A stretch of DNA of 64,000 nt, taken from assembly GCF_040712315.1 (NCBI RefSeq), contig NC_134017.1, positions 5,734,001-5,798,000 of the forward strand. The letters run 5' to 3'. Source of the stretch: Castanea sativa (lineage: Eukaryota; Streptophyta; Magnoliopsida; Fagales; Fagaceae). Position numbers and translations under genes: made by a program. Shown here piece by piece: positions 1 to 11,408 of the stretch (the stretch's first letter is position 1; the number at the start of each line of letters is the position of its first letter). The notes under the pieces are model-generated. The model searched no databases, was not told the DNA's origin, and saw nothing but the letters and a program-made list of their open reading frames with translations.

Positions 1-223
1 ATTCTTGTGTCCGTTCTCCCTAACCTTCTTCTCTCCCTTTGACACAAAAATAAAAAACGTAATCTTTTTGGGGTCACTAGACTTATTGGATCGTAGACTG
101 TAATTAGTCATAGTTTTGAGGGCAATGATAACAATGACTTGAGAAGTGCACTGGAGCGGGCTATTAGTTTTGAGGGTATTAGCTAGCATCCAAAGAAAAA
201 AAAAAACAAAAGAAATAAGGGCA
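1..223. other. Unassigned flank
   Basis: AT-rich DNA with short A and T runs. I see no open frame, splice-site pair or repeat boundary in it. It is probably the upstream flank of the ankyrin gene that starts at 1104. Confidence 0.4.
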
Positions 224-231
224 TTCAAATA

Positions 232-1061
232 GAGGGCCGGCCCAAGCGTTTTGGAGGCCTAAGATGAAATTTTCAAATAGGGCTTTTATGTTATCTCTTA
301 AATAATATTTAACTTGCATTTTATATAACAATTTTTTTAAAATTCATTCTTTTTACTTTTTAATATAATTTTTTTTTGAGAAAATGTTAAAGTTATAACA
401 AATTTTACTGCAAATTGGTGTTGTAATGAGGTTGATCAATGACATAAGGCTTACAAAAATACTATAAATATTATAAAATTTACAACATAAGAATTAAAAA
501 GATATATCACCAATCACAAATATTCATTCAAAAATGCATTCAATAGTTTGTTGAAATTCACCTATCATGTTCATTGTCACATCAAATTATAAAAGTTATA
601 GAAATCACCACACTACAATGATTACTCCACAAGTATAAGTTTTTGTGGGGCATGGGGGGAAATAGCCAAGATTTAAATATTTAAAAGAGAGTTTCGCACA
701 CATATACACTTAGATTAGGTTAGAGTATAATTTTTATCTTGTATAAAAATAATTAAATAAATAAAAGTTATGTAGTAAAATTTATAGTATTTTTAACACT
801 TTCCTATTTAAATTACTTATGATTAGTAACACGTCTATTTGTAGAACCTATTTATTTAAATTTGTCTTTTTTCTATCTCTAGCATTACTCAATTCTTTGA
901 ACTTTCTTAATAGTGAAAAAAGATGTAAACAAATTTTTTTTTAATATCTTCCAAAAATATTTTTATATATATATATATAAAAATTGCTCCCAAATTTGGG
1001 GCCTTCTCTAGTAAGGGGGCTAGGCAATGGGCTAATTGGCCTAAGCCTAGTGCCGGTCCTG
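232..1061. mobile_element. Non-autonomous hAT-type DNA transposon
   Basis: The 830-bp element is bounded by the same 8 bases, TTCAAATA, at 224-231 and 1062-1069. An 8-bp target duplication is the mark of the hAT superfamily. Its ends are imperfect inverted repeats: GAGGGCCGGCCCAAG on the left, and CAGGACCGGCACTAG when the right end is read in reverse complement. The inside is AT-rich with no long open frame, so it could only move with transposase supplied from elsewhere. It lies directly upstream of the ankyrin pseudogene and may have replaced part of its promoter. Confidence 0.85.
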
Positions 1062-1103
1062 TTCAAATATCAATTGTTTAGCAATCTTTAAACAAGCAAG
1101 GGG

Positions 1104-1661
1104 ATGGAGGTGCCCTCAGTTCCAACGGAGGACAGTTCCATTGTTGAAATGAATACAAAACATGATAATGCAATGCAGGAAGATCCTGAATGGGACTATG
1201 ATTCCATCATAACAACATTGCGAGATACAAAATGTTCTCTTCTCCTTGAAAGATTCTTCGACTCAAATACACTTCTACATGTTGCAGCATGCATAGGCCA
1301 TGATCAGATCGTAGAAGCGATCCTCTCAAAACAACAGTGCCAGCAAGAACTTTTAATGGCAACGAACTCCAATGGCGATCTCCCTCTTCATGTAGCTACA
1401 AATGCTGGGCATCTATCTATAGTTCAATATTTGTTCTCATTTTCTTACGAGTACCAAGAACAAATAAAGTCAGAGAACTCAAAATCCAGTGACGACCCCG
1501 GTTCAGTTGAGTCCTCTATACAGCAGTAGCTAAATGATTTAACTTCTAAACTACTAAGGGAGAAAAATAATGAGGGGAATACTCCTTAGCACCTGGCCTT
1601 GATAAAAAAATATGAAGAGGTGGACGTGAATTTGAAATCCAAGTACTACGAGGTGGCCGAG
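1104..1661 (+). pseudogene. Ankyrin-repeat (ACD6-like) pseudogene, first part of a split exon
   Basis: The ATG at 1104 opens a frame with two clear ankyrin repeats: an NTLLHVAACIGH core at about residues 54-65 and a NGDLPLHVATNAGH core at about 89-102. Intact relatives are plant membrane-linked ankyrin proteins of the ACD6/ITN1 group, which act in defence and stress responses. The frame stops at TAG 1527-1529. The same frame then goes on through another repeat (NTP, stop, HLALIKK) with a second TAG near 1588, so at least two nonsense changes are present. The exon is cut at 1661 by a gypsy LTR and resumes at 10013 in the same frame. I chose the 1104 start because it is the first ATG of the frame; an upstream exon cannot be excluded. 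Confidence 0.8.
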
Positions 1662-2932
1662 TGTGATACCTGAAAGAAAAAAAAAAATTTAAAAGGAGGG
1701 TATTTAAGTAAATTTGTTTATGGGGTCAATTGTTATAATTAAAGTTACTTATGGGTTTTTAGAAAATAAGGTGGAAACCCTAGTTTTATATAGTCTAATT
1801 TAAGTCAGCGTATACTGATAGATGTTTTGAGGGAGAAGACTAGCCAAAATACTCAAGTACAGAAGGTTTGACTGCACAACTGAGGTAAGAGCCTAAGAAT
1901 CTCTCTTGTCAAATATAAGCGTTACTTGGAATTAGAATATATTTTATGTTGGTATTTTGGACAGTAGTGAAATTATCAAAAAATTTATACGTAAGTGTGA
2001 ACAGAGAAGGGTTGGAATTTGGGCGATGAATCTTTTTTTTTTTCACTACACGTCATCTCTGTAATATCTTTATTTCGGGTGCTTTGTTGGTCATGGAATT
2101 TTTGTGGGCACATACTATTTTTTTTGTAGACATTTATTATAAGAAACCAGCGGACTATAGCGTGATCATAATTATAAGATTATTAAGAAATATGAATTAC
2201 ATTTGAATATTTAAATTATTTTGAGTCCTTAAACTACATATATGATTATGGAAATGTTTGAGTATTGGAACTATTTTGAGACACAGACTGCTTATGAGTT
2301 TTGGAACATATTGTAAGTTATGGCTTCTGGATATATGAGAAGCTGACTATTTTCTAAACCATCTATGATATATTTGTAAGAGTAAAGTATGTGATCTATG
2401 TGCAACCTATTATTTTAAGACTATGAAACTTCTTCAGTTAATTTGAAAACACGTAGTATATTATAACTTTTGAAAAAATATATTACATCTTATACTTTAT
2501 GGATCTATTGCTTGATAGAGCTTCATAGAATTTTGGTTACTTATTAAGTTGTCAACTCACCCCCCTCTTTCTCCTTTCAGATTTTGATTAGGAAGAGTAG
2601 CATATGTTTGGGCTTCCGCTGGGATGTGCGCATGAGTGAAGTTTAGGAAATCAATGGAATAAGATTTGAATTTTTATGTTTAAGATTATCATTTGTGTGG
2701 ACCTTTAGATTTAAAGGGTTTAGTTATTTTTTATTTTGATGTTGGAAGATTATTATTCAAAGATCTTTTGAGAATTGCATTATTGAGGATATTTTCAAAT
2801 TTACTGATGAAATTTTATTTGAGGATAACTCTTTAATTGTTATGAGGGCCTTACACACTTGTAGGGTGTAAACTTTATAAGTGTGTGGTTGTTGTCATGT
2901 GCCTAGCTCTTACTTGGGTTTGGGGTGTGACA
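1662..2932 (+). repeat. 5' LTR of the Tekay-type element (shortened)
   Basis: It begins TGTGATACC and ends GGTGTGACA, the usual TG...CA ends. It aligns with the 3' LTR except that 1112 bp present there (8152-9263) are missing here. The missing block is replaced by a clean join at TATAG (2156-2160). The length is 1271 bp; adding the missing block gives about 2.38 kb, which agrees with the 3' LTR. Confidence 0.9.
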
Positions 2933-2939
2933 ATATTAA

Positions 2940-2954
2940 TGGTATCAAAGCTCT
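2940..2954 (+). other. Primer-binding site (initiator Met tRNA type)
   Basis: TGGTATCAAAGC lies 7 bases after the 5' LTR. It differs by one base from the common plant primer site TGGTATCAGAGC, which pairs with the 3' end of initiator methionine tRNA and primes minus-strand DNA synthesis. Confidence 0.8.
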
Positions 2955-3130
2955 AGGTTGGATCCTTAGGCATTGATTTATGAAACTAAATGATGAGAGG
3001 GGTAGAAATTAGGCATTTGGGGATACGTTGTATGATATATACACTAAATGAGTTTTAGATCTGTTTTCCTTTTTTATTAGAAATTTGATAACATGTTAAT
3101 TTGTCATGTGCATAATGAACAAAGGTTAGG

Positions 3131-4206
3131 ATGCCACCTCGTAGCAAAAACACTAGGAACACTCCCAACAACTCTGGCAATGGTAGGAATCAGCAAGGTG
3201 GGAACCGAGATTTTAGGCACGACCAAGGCCAGCCACCAGAGATGATCCAGATGATGTAGACCTTGGTTGGAGTAGTCCAACAACAGGTGACCACTGGAGA
3301 TAACCTGGCTAGGATGATGGAGCAACACCGAGGTCATCAAGGTGGGATGATTGAATTCAAGAGGTTGTCTCCTCCAACTTTTGAGGAGACTATTGAGCCT
3401 ATGGAAGCAGAAAAATGGATCATTGAGATGGAGAAAGTATTCAGAGTTCTTGAATGCTCTGAGGGTGAGAAAGTGACTTATGTAGCCTATATGTTGCGTG
3501 AAGATGCTTATGACTGGTGGTGGCTGGAAGAAGACAAATGTTGCCAAGAGACTGAGCCTTGGACTTGGGAGCTATTTAAGTTTGTATTCTATGAGAAATA
3601 CTTTCCTAAGAGCATTCGTTTTCAGAAGTAAAAAGAGTTTATCAAGCTGACACAAGGTAACATGACAGTTGCTCAGTGTGAAGCAGAATTTCCCAGGTTA
3701 GCCAAATTTGCTCCAACAATGGTGGTGGATGAAGAAACTAAGGCTCGAAGGTTTGAAGATGGATTAAGGTTCAGAATCAAGCAAGGAGTTATGCCCTTTT
3801 AGTTGACTACCTTTAGGGCAGTGGTGAGTAAGGCTTTATTAGTGGAGATGGGGCTTAATGAGGCTCAAACAGAAAGAGATAACAACCAGAAGAAGAGGCC
3901 TAGGCAAGGTGAGCAAAGCTTTAGCTTTCAAGCCAAGAAGTAAGGAACACAACGTGCTGATACCAAGGCACTACCAAAGTGCTCTCGATGTGCTAGGCCT
4001 CATGCAGATAAGGATTGTCACTAGAATACTAGAGCATGTTTCTCATGTGGACAAAGGGGTCACAAGATTGCTGAGTGTCCCCAACGGAAGGAGGGTCAGA
4101 CCATTTCAAAACCAACAACAGGAAAGAATCAGGGAGCAAGCCAAAGGCCCAAGATCCAAGGAAGGGTTTATGCACACACTCAACAAGATGCTAATACTTC
4201 TAATGT
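3131..4206 (+). pseudogene. gag of the Tekay-type element (nonsense-ridden)
   Basis: The frame from ATG 3131 encodes a basic N-terminus, a gag capsid-like region (EKWIIEMEKVF at about 3409-3441, then YVAYMLREDAYDWW) and a CCHC zinc knuckle, CFSCGQRGHKIAEC, at about 4037-4078. These are the nucleocapsid features of plant gypsy elements. The frame carries stops at 3257 and 3629 and several more up to about 4020. Near 4205 an apparent extra TG shifts the downstream pol out of frame. No intact Gag could be made. Confidence 0.85.
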
Positions 4207-7200
4207 GTGGTAACAGGTATTATTCTGGTTTCCACAACTTATGCTTATGCATTGTTTGATCCTGGTGCCACTCACTCCTTTATATCTACTAATTTTGTAA
4301 AGAAACATAATTTTAAATTTGAGCCTATGGAGTCTGAATTATGTGTGGATACCCCAGTTGGGGGTGTAGTAGTTACTGATAGTGTTTGCAAGTCTTGTGT
4401 TGTCAAAATAGCAGATAGAAAGTTACTTGCAGATCTAACGTTTTTGGAGATGCGGGATTTTGACATAATCTTTAGGATGGATTGGTTGGCTGCCCATCAT
4501 GTCATAGTTGACTGTCATAGGAAGAAAGTAATTTTCCAAGTACCTGGTGAGATTGAGTTCTGTTTTGTGGGAAGCGGGGCATATACTTCTCCACGGGTGA
4601 TTATAGCTTTACAAGCTAGACATATGATGAAGAAAGAGTGTAATGGATATCTGGCCACCGTGAGGGACACACAACAAGGTGAATTGAAGCTGGAGGACAT
4701 TCCTGTAGTGAGAGAGTTTCCAGATGTGTTTCCAGATGACTTGTCAGGGTTACCACCAAATAGGGAGATAGAGTTCTCTATTGACCTATTACCAGGTGCT
4801 AGCCCAATTTCTAAAGCCCCATACCGAATGGCACCTACTGAGTTAAGGGAATTAAAGGAACAATTGCAAGAGCTGCTTGACAAAGGCTTCATTAGGCCTA
4901 GTGTTTCCCCTTGGGGTGCACCTGTGTTGTTTGTAAAGAAAAAGGATGGGAGCATGCGACTTTGCATTGATTATAGGGAGCTGAATAGGGTGACAATGCA
5001 AAATAAGTACCCTTTACCAAGGATAGAGGATTTGTTTGATCAACTCCAAGGAGCACAAGTTTTCTCCAAGATTGATCTTCGTTCCGATTACCATCAATTG
5101 AAGATTAAGACTACTGATGTGCCAAAGATAGCCTTCCGTACAAGCTATGGCCATTATGAATTTTTGGTGATGCCTTTTGGCTTAACCAATGCACCAGCAG
5201 CATTTATGGACTAGATGAATAGGGTGTTTAAACCTTTCTCAGAAAAATTTGTTGTGGTTTTTATTGATGATATTTTGATAAATTCTAAGAGTGTGGAGGA
5301 GCATGAGAATCATTTGAGGCTTGTACTGCAACTATTGCAGGAGAAGAAGTTGTATGCAAAGCTTAAAAAATGTGAATTTTGGCTAGAAAGTGTTGCATTC
5401 CTTGGGCATGTTGTGTCTAAAGATGGGATTGCTGTTGACCCTAAGAAAGTGGAAGTAGTAGTAGAATGGAATAGATCGAACGGTGTGATAGAGGTTTGTA
5501 GCTTTTTGGGATTGGTTGGTTATTACAGGAGGTTTGTTGAAGGATTTTCTCACTTAGCCATGCCTTTGACTCGCTTGACCCAAAAGGGAGCTAAGTTTGA
5601 GTGGACTGGAAAGTGTGAAGAAAGCTTTCAAGAATTGAAGAGAAGGTTGGTGTTAGCACCCATTCTCACCGTATCTTTAGGAAGTGTAGGTTTCACCATT
5701 TATAGTGATGCCTCTAGGAAAGGCTTGGGGTGTGTTCTTATGTAGCATGGGAAGGTAGTGGCATATGCCTCGAGACAGTTGAAGCCTTATAAGCAAAATT
5801 ATCTCACACATGACTTGGAGTTAGCTGCGGTGGTTTTGCACTAAAAATTTAGAGGCACTATTTGTATGAAGAACAGTGTGAGATATTCACTGACCACAAG
5901 AGTCTCAAGTAGCTCTTTACTCAAAAAGAGTTGAATATGAGACAAAGAAGATGGTTGGAGCTATTAAAGGACTATGACCTGACTATTAGTTACCATCCTA
6001 GAAAAGTCAATGTGGTAGCTGATGCTTTAAGTAAGAAGTCTACAGGAAATTTGGCAGCATTGTTGACTACAAAAAAACACATCCTGGAAGATTTGAGGAA
6101 GATGAGGATAGAAGTACGGTTTCATGAAGCAAAGGCACATTTGGTAAACTTTAGAGTTCAGCCTACCTTGATTGAAAGGATAAAGACTGCACAAAGTAAT
6201 GATCCACAGTTGCAGAAGATAAGAGATTTGATAAATGTAATCTCTCAATCTGAGTTTTGCATTCATGAGGATGGATCCTTGAGGTTTGGTAATCGGCTTT
6301 GTGTACCAAATGATCCCGACCTTAAGGCAGAAATTCTAAAGGAGACTCATAACACGAGTTACACGATACACTCGGGAGGCACTAAGATGTATCGAGATTT
6401 AAGAGAGACTTTTTGGTGGAACAACATGAAGAGGGATATTGCTCAATATGTTGCTCAATGTCTAGTGTGTCAACAAGTCAAGATGAAGCATCAAAGACTA
6501 GCTAGATTTTTGCAACCTCTTCCCATTCCAGAACGGAAATGGGAGGACATTACTATGGACTTTGTGACGGGGCTGCCTAGAACCCCTACTGGTAAGGATG
6601 CAATTTGGGTGATTGTGGATCGGTTGACAAGATCTGCACACTTTTTGGCCATTAGGGTGGATTTCACACTCGAAAGGTTAGCTAGATTGTATATCAATGA
6701 AATAGTGAGATTGCATGGTGCTCCTGTGTCCATTGTGTCTGATAGAGATCGAAGATTTGTGTCTCAATTTTGGGAGAGTGTGCATAAGGCAATGGGTACT
6801 AACTTGAAGTTCAGCATAGCCTTTCACCCTCAAATAGATGGACTTTCAGAAAGAACTATACAAACATTGGAAGATATGCTGAGAGCTTGTGTAATTGATT
6901 TCAAAGGTTCATGGGATAAACATCTACCTTTGGTGGAGTTTGCATATAATAATAGCTACCAAGCAAGTATTAAAGCAGCACCATATGAGGCTTTGTATGG
7001 TAAGAAGTGTAGGTCTCCTATATGTTGGGATGATGTTGGAGAAAAAAGATTGTTGGGTCTTGAGATTGTACAACAAATAGTAGATAAAATTCAAGTGATT
7101 AAAGGGCAACTACAAATAGCTCAGAGTAGGCAGAAGAGTTATACAGACCTTAGAAGAAGGAAATTAGAGTTCCAAGTGGGTGATCATGTGTTCTTGAAGA

Positions 7201-7622
7201 TTTCACCTACTAAAGGAGTTATGAGATTTGGTTTTCGATGTAAATTAAGCCTTCGTTTTGTAGGACCTTTTGAAGTCTTGGAGAAGGTGGGTAATGTTGC
7301 TTATAGGCTCACCTTACCACCTTCTTTATCAGGGGTACATAATGTTTTCCGTGTCTCAATGTTAAAGAAATATGTTCCAGACCCTAGTCATGTAGTGGAT
7401 TATGAGCCTCTAAAATTAAGAGATGATTTAACTTATGAAGAGCAACCAGTTAAAATTGTGGACAAGAAGGAGCAAGAGTTGAAGCGTCGTACCATACATT
7501 ATGTCAGGGTTTAATGGAGGAACTAGACTGTGAGAGAGGCTACATGGGAGTTAGAAGATGAAATAAAGGAGAAATACCCATATCTTTTTGAGGATTCAGG
7601 TATGTCAAGTTTAGAGGACTAA
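4207..7622 (+). pseudogene. pol of the Tekay-type element: protease, RT, RNase H, integrase, chromodomain-like tail
   Basis: In order: an aspartic protease with [10 protein letters not shown] (4255-4284); RT from about 4850, with [11 protein letters not shown] and the catalytic FVVVFIDDI box near 5250-5275; RNase H with [12 protein letters not shown] near 5700; then integrase from 6300. The integrase has an HHCC-type zinc region, the DDE residues in TMDFVTGLP, IVSDRDRRF and LSERTIQ, and a C-terminal chromodomain-like tail. TAG at 5212 interrupts RT and TAG at 5743 interrupts RNase H. A one-base loss near 5840 moves the frame, and the segment 5931-7514 then stays open. A TAA at 7513 cuts the tail, which ends at TAA 7620-7622. 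It is a polyprotein fossil with mostly preserved catalytic motifs. Confidence 0.88.
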
Positions 7623-7631
7623 ACTTATTTT

Positions 7632-7651
7632 AAGGGGGGGGGGGGGGAGAA
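7632..7651 (+). other. Polypurine tract with long G run
   Basis: An uninterrupted purine stretch, including 14 consecutive G, lies directly before the 3' LTR. This is the plus-strand primer position of LTR retrotransposons. Confidence 0.85.
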
Positions 7652-10007
7652 TGTAATACCTGAAAAAAAAAATCAAAGGAGGGGTATTTAAGTAAATTTG
7701 TTTATGGGGTCAATTGTTATAATTAAAATTACTTAGGGGTTTTTAGAAAATAAGGTGGAAACCCTAGTTTTATATAGTCTAATTTAAGTCAGCGTATACT
7801 GACAGATGTTTTGAGGGAGGAGACTAGCCAAAATACTCATGTAGAGAAGGTTCGACAGCACAATTGAGGTAAGAGCCTAAGAATCTCTCTTGTCAAATCT
7901 AAGCGTTACTTGGAATTAGAATATATTTTATGTTGGTATTTTGGACAGTAGTGAAATTATCAAAAAATTTATACGTAAGTGTGAAGGGAGAAGGGTTGGA
8001 ATTTGGGCGATGAATCTTTTTTTTCTTTTTTTTTCACTACACGTCTTCTTTGTAATATCTTTATTTCGGGTGCTTTGTCGGTCATGGAATTTCTTTGGGC
8101 ACATACTATTTTTTTTGTAGACATTTATTATAAGAAACCAGTGGACTATAGGTTAGACCACCAATAGTCCAATAGATTATTAGACTTCAGAGTCTTTGGA
8201 GATAAGAAATAGAGACTTTTGTTTAAGGTTGAACTCAGCTTTAGAGGGCATTCATTCAATCCTTATATATATGCTTTGACTTTTCAACCCAAATGGTTAT
8301 GTGAGGAGAGTCTTATATTTTTCACAGTGCTTTGGATTTTTCTACGTGAAACAAATTTTAAACAAGTCAATACAAATGATAAAATGTGGAATATAGCTAC
8401 AGAAACCGTGGGAGAGTTAATACTGAGAAATTATTGGGTACTTAAGAAGTTTCTCCTTTGGTCACATATATTGCAAGTTATTCTTATTATTTGATTATTG
8501 AGTAAATGGTGCTTTAAAATTGTTAGGTGACATCTAAAGATTTTAGAGAAAGTGTTGAGGAGAAGCTCTTTGTGGTGAGCTAGCTAAGGTAAGTAACCTT
8601 ATCCTAATTGAGTTTTATTTTGCTTATATTAATGTATTTTTAACTACTGAAAAATTTGTTTTTAGTTGTTACAATTTTATTTCTATTGTATTACTAATTT
8701 CAAGTAAAGAATTATCATAAATATATCTGATATCTGATTTCTGAATATATGATGTATTTTATTTAACTATTTTTAGCTATACTGATTCAATGTAAAGAAT
8801 AAAGAATTTTTACAAATCTATATGAGCATTGAGTATAATTTTTATTTTATTTAATTGTTTTTGGGCTATTTTGATTTAAGGCAAAGAATATAAAAATATC
8901 ACAAATATATTTAAATACTGAATATATGATTATATATATGTATTTGAATGCGATTTATTTTTGGTTTGAACTATGATTTCATATATATGATTATGAACAA
9001 TTTGACTATGTATTGATTCTGATACCTAAACCAATGAGGGTTATTCATTGATACTTTGATACCCAGCCAATGGGGGTTATTCATTGGTATTTTGACACTC
9101 AAACCAATGGAGGTTATTCATTGATACTCTGATACCCAGCCAATGGGGGTCATTCATTAGTATTCTGATACCCAAACTAATGAGAATTTATTCATTGGTA
9201 CTCTGATGGCCAGCCAATGGGGGTTATTTATTGGTACTCTAATGCTCAGTCACGGGGATATAGCGTGATCATAGTCATAAGATTATTAAGAAAAATATGA
9301 ATTAAATTTGAATATTTAAATTATTTTGAGTCCTTAAACTACATATATGATTATGGAAATGTTGGAGTATTGGAACTATTTTTAGACACAGACTGCTTAT
9401 GAGTTTTGGAACATATTGTAAGTTATGGCTTCTGGATATATGAGAAACTGACTATTTTCTAAACCATCTATGATATATTTGTAAGAATAAAGTATGTGAT
9501 CTATGTGCAACCTATTATTTTAAGATTATGAAACTTCTTCAGTTAATTTGAAAACACATAATATATTATAACTTTTGAAAACACATATTACATCTTATAT
9601 TTTATGGATCTATTGCTTGATAGAACTTCATAGGATTTTGGTTACTTATTGAGTTGTCAACTCAACCCCCCTCTTTCTCCTTTTAGATGTTGATTAGGAA
9701 GAGTAGCATAAGTTTGGGCTTCTGCTGGGATGTGCGCATGAGTGAAGTTTAGGAAATCAATTGAATAAGATTTGAATTTTTATGTTTAAGATTATCATTT
9801 GTGTGGACCTTTAGATTTAAAGGATTTAGTTATTTTTATTTTGATGTTGGAAGATTATTATTTGAAATTCTTTTGAGAATTGCATTATTGAGGATATTTT
9901 CAAATTTATTGATGAAATTTTCTTTGAGGATAACTCTTTAATTGTTATGAGGGACTTACACACTTGTAGGGTGTAAACTTTATACGTGTGTGACTGTTAT
10001 TGTGACA
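7652..10007 (+). repeat. 3' LTR of the Tekay-type element (near full length)
   Basis: It starts TGTAATACC and ends TTGTGACA. It holds the 1112-bp block lost from the 5' LTR, including a tandem array at 9019-9240. About 30 bases just before its end, present in the 5' LTR (GCCTAGCTCTTACTTGGG), are missing here, so each LTR has its own deletion. Confidence 0.88.
9019..9240. repeat. Minisatellite, six ~37-bp units, in the LTR
   Basis: Six imperfect copies carry the core CCAATGGGGGTTATTCATTG. Alternate units read CCCAGCC or CNAAACC before the core, so the array behaves as dimers of about 74 bp. It is absent from the 5' LTR because of the deletion there. Confidence 0.85.
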
Positions 10008-10012
10008 CTGAG

Positions 10013-10418
10013 TTTTTAATTAAGAAAGATCCAAGTGTGTGCAATTATAGGAATAAAGCAAGTAAGAATCCTCGACCTTTGGCAAAAGAAGCTAAAGATG
10101 AGGAGCTTTCGAAGCTTATATCTGGTAAGTCACCACTCAGATCTGCAGGGCACGCTGACATTTTTTGTCTTTAATAAACAAAACGGTCAAAATTTCCTAC
10201 TTCACTTAGCCAAACGCTAAAATATTTTCAATTTTCACTGTGTCTAATATTATATACTGGGTGAAAACTTCATGATTATTAAGTTATCTTATTTTGTTAG
10301 CTGAATTAATGGAATGTGCAATACAGTGAAATTTCCTCCCTTGATTGCAGATTTGGCACCGCCAGAACGAGTACCTGTTTCTGACGACGCTTATTGTGAT
10401 GTTGAACTGGGGAACTAG
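10013..10418 (+). pseudogene. Ankyrin pseudogene, exon continuation after the Tekay insertion
   Basis: Removing the element and one copy of the 5-bp duplication restores frame: VAE (1653-1661) continues as FLIKKDPSVCNYRNK from 10013. That is the expected next ankyrin helix and the conserved NKAS segment of ACD6-like proteins. The exon ends at a good donor, G|GTAAGT at 10125. The acceptor TTGATTGCAG ends at 10350, giving a 226-bp intron that would join in frame to DLAPPERVPVSDD and stop at TAG 10416-10418. The usual downstream ankyrin and PGG exons do not follow. What follows instead is a duplicated 5'-end segment, so the gene is truncated as well as interrupted. Confidence 0.75.
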
Positions 10419-11015
10419 CGTAGGGACTCAGTCACAGCTAAGACGTTCGAGGGAGTTTCGCCACAACCGCAAGTCAAAAGACAAAGTTACAAGCATGAAG
10501 GGTGAATTGTACGAGACTGTACAGCTTCAGAATATTACTCATCCAAAAAATAGAGCAAGATCTAGAACATTCTGCTGTCTCTCTCTCTCTGACGAAACTC
10601 CCGGTATGGCAATTGAAGCACACGGACATTTTTGGTCTTTAATACGCAAAACGGACATAATTTCCTACTTCACTTAGCCAAACGCTAGACTTCATGATTA
10701 TTAAGTTATCTTATTTTGTTAGCTGAATTAATGGAATGTGCAATATAATGAAATTTTCTCTCTTGATTACAGATCTAGTACAAGCTGAATTACCTTGTTC
10801 AGCTTTTCGTGATGCTGAAATGGAGAACCGGCGTATAAGAATGTACGTAGGCACAGCTAAGACGTCAAAGGGAGATCGCCGCAACCGCAAGTCAAAAGAC
10901 AAAGTTACAAGCATGATCGGTATTGTACAAGGCCGTAAAGCGTCAGGATGTTAATTATTTTATCAAATAAAAAGAAGCGCAAGATCTAGAAAATTCTGCT
11001 CTCTCTGACAAAACC
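10130..11015 (+). repeat. Tandem duplication of an ankyrin-gene 5' segment (two ~420-470-bp copies)
   Basis: Copy one (about 10130-10590) and copy two (about 10605-11015) share the same order: TTCACTTAGCCAAACGCT, then CTGAATTAATGGAATGTGCA (10301 and 10723), a TTGATT(G/A)CAG acceptor (10350 and 10772), and an exon with AAGTCAAAAGACAAAGTTAC. Each ends in ATG (10495 and 10913). It looks like a promoter or 5' intron plus start-exon unit that was copied. Copy one carries about 46 extra bases near 10220-10265. Confidence 0.8.
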
Positions 11016-11408
11016 CCCGAACTAAATACGATCCTTCATCTTGCTGCTGCAAGCTCAGACGATAATCATCAATTTGTACAATCGATCTTGCAGATCCCAC
11101 CGTGCCAAAAATTTGTCACGGAAAAGAACTCCAATGGCAACCTTCCTCTTCATGTAGCTGCAAGTGCTGGGAATATGCAAATAGTGGAACTTTTAGTCAA
11201 GTGGTCTGACGAACACTTGAATTGTGTACCACTAGGGGAGAAAAATATGGAGGAGAATACTCCTTTGCACTTGGCCTTAATTAAAAAATTTCAAGTGGGT
11301 TGTAATTCGGCTTTGAAAGCCAAGTACAATAAGGTGGCCAAGTTCTTAGTTGAGGAATGTCCAGAAGTGTCCTTTTATTATCCCAATGAAACACATGATA
11401 ACTCGTGA
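10913..11408 (+). pseudogene. Second ankyrin-repeat (ACD6-like) gene, broken first exon
   Basis: The ATG at 10913 lies in copy two of the duplicated segment. Compared with copy one, two bases are missing just after the ATG. In the shifted frame a typical ACD6-like start follows (LYKAVKRQDVNYFIK), then TAA 10968-10970, then an open stretch. That stretch carries NTILHLAAASSDD, NGNLPLHVAASAGN, NTPLHLALIKKF and KYNKVAKFLVEECPEV, about three ankyrin repeats. It ends at TGA 11406-11408, just where the conserved NKAS region would be. One frameshift plus one stop make this a pseudoexon unless translation starts elsewhere. Confidence 0.78.

Larger units (their letters stand above)
1662..10007 (+). mobile_element. 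Ty3/gypsy retrotransposon, Tekay/Del-type chromovirus, complete but dead
   Basis: The order is 5' LTR (1662-2932), primer site, gag, protease-RT-RNase H-integrase, purine tract, 3' LTR (7652-10007), all on the plus strand. The flanking pentamers CCGAG (1657-1661) and CTGAG (10008-10012) are a target duplication with one changed base. The integrase ends in a chromodomain-like tail (WRN, then TVREATWE), and the domain order and gag type match the Tekay/Del lineage. There are multiple stops and at least two frameshifts, so the element cannot make its own proteins. The insertion splits an ankyrin exon. Confidence 0.92.

Noticed and set aside
8219..8494. 91-codon plus-strand open frame
   Set aside because: Inside the Tekay 3' LTR, no similarity recognised, absent from the 5' LTR because of a deletion.
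9000..9245. CRISPR-like spaced repeats
   Set aside because: Units are contiguous imperfect tandem repeats without unique spacers, in plant LTR DNA.
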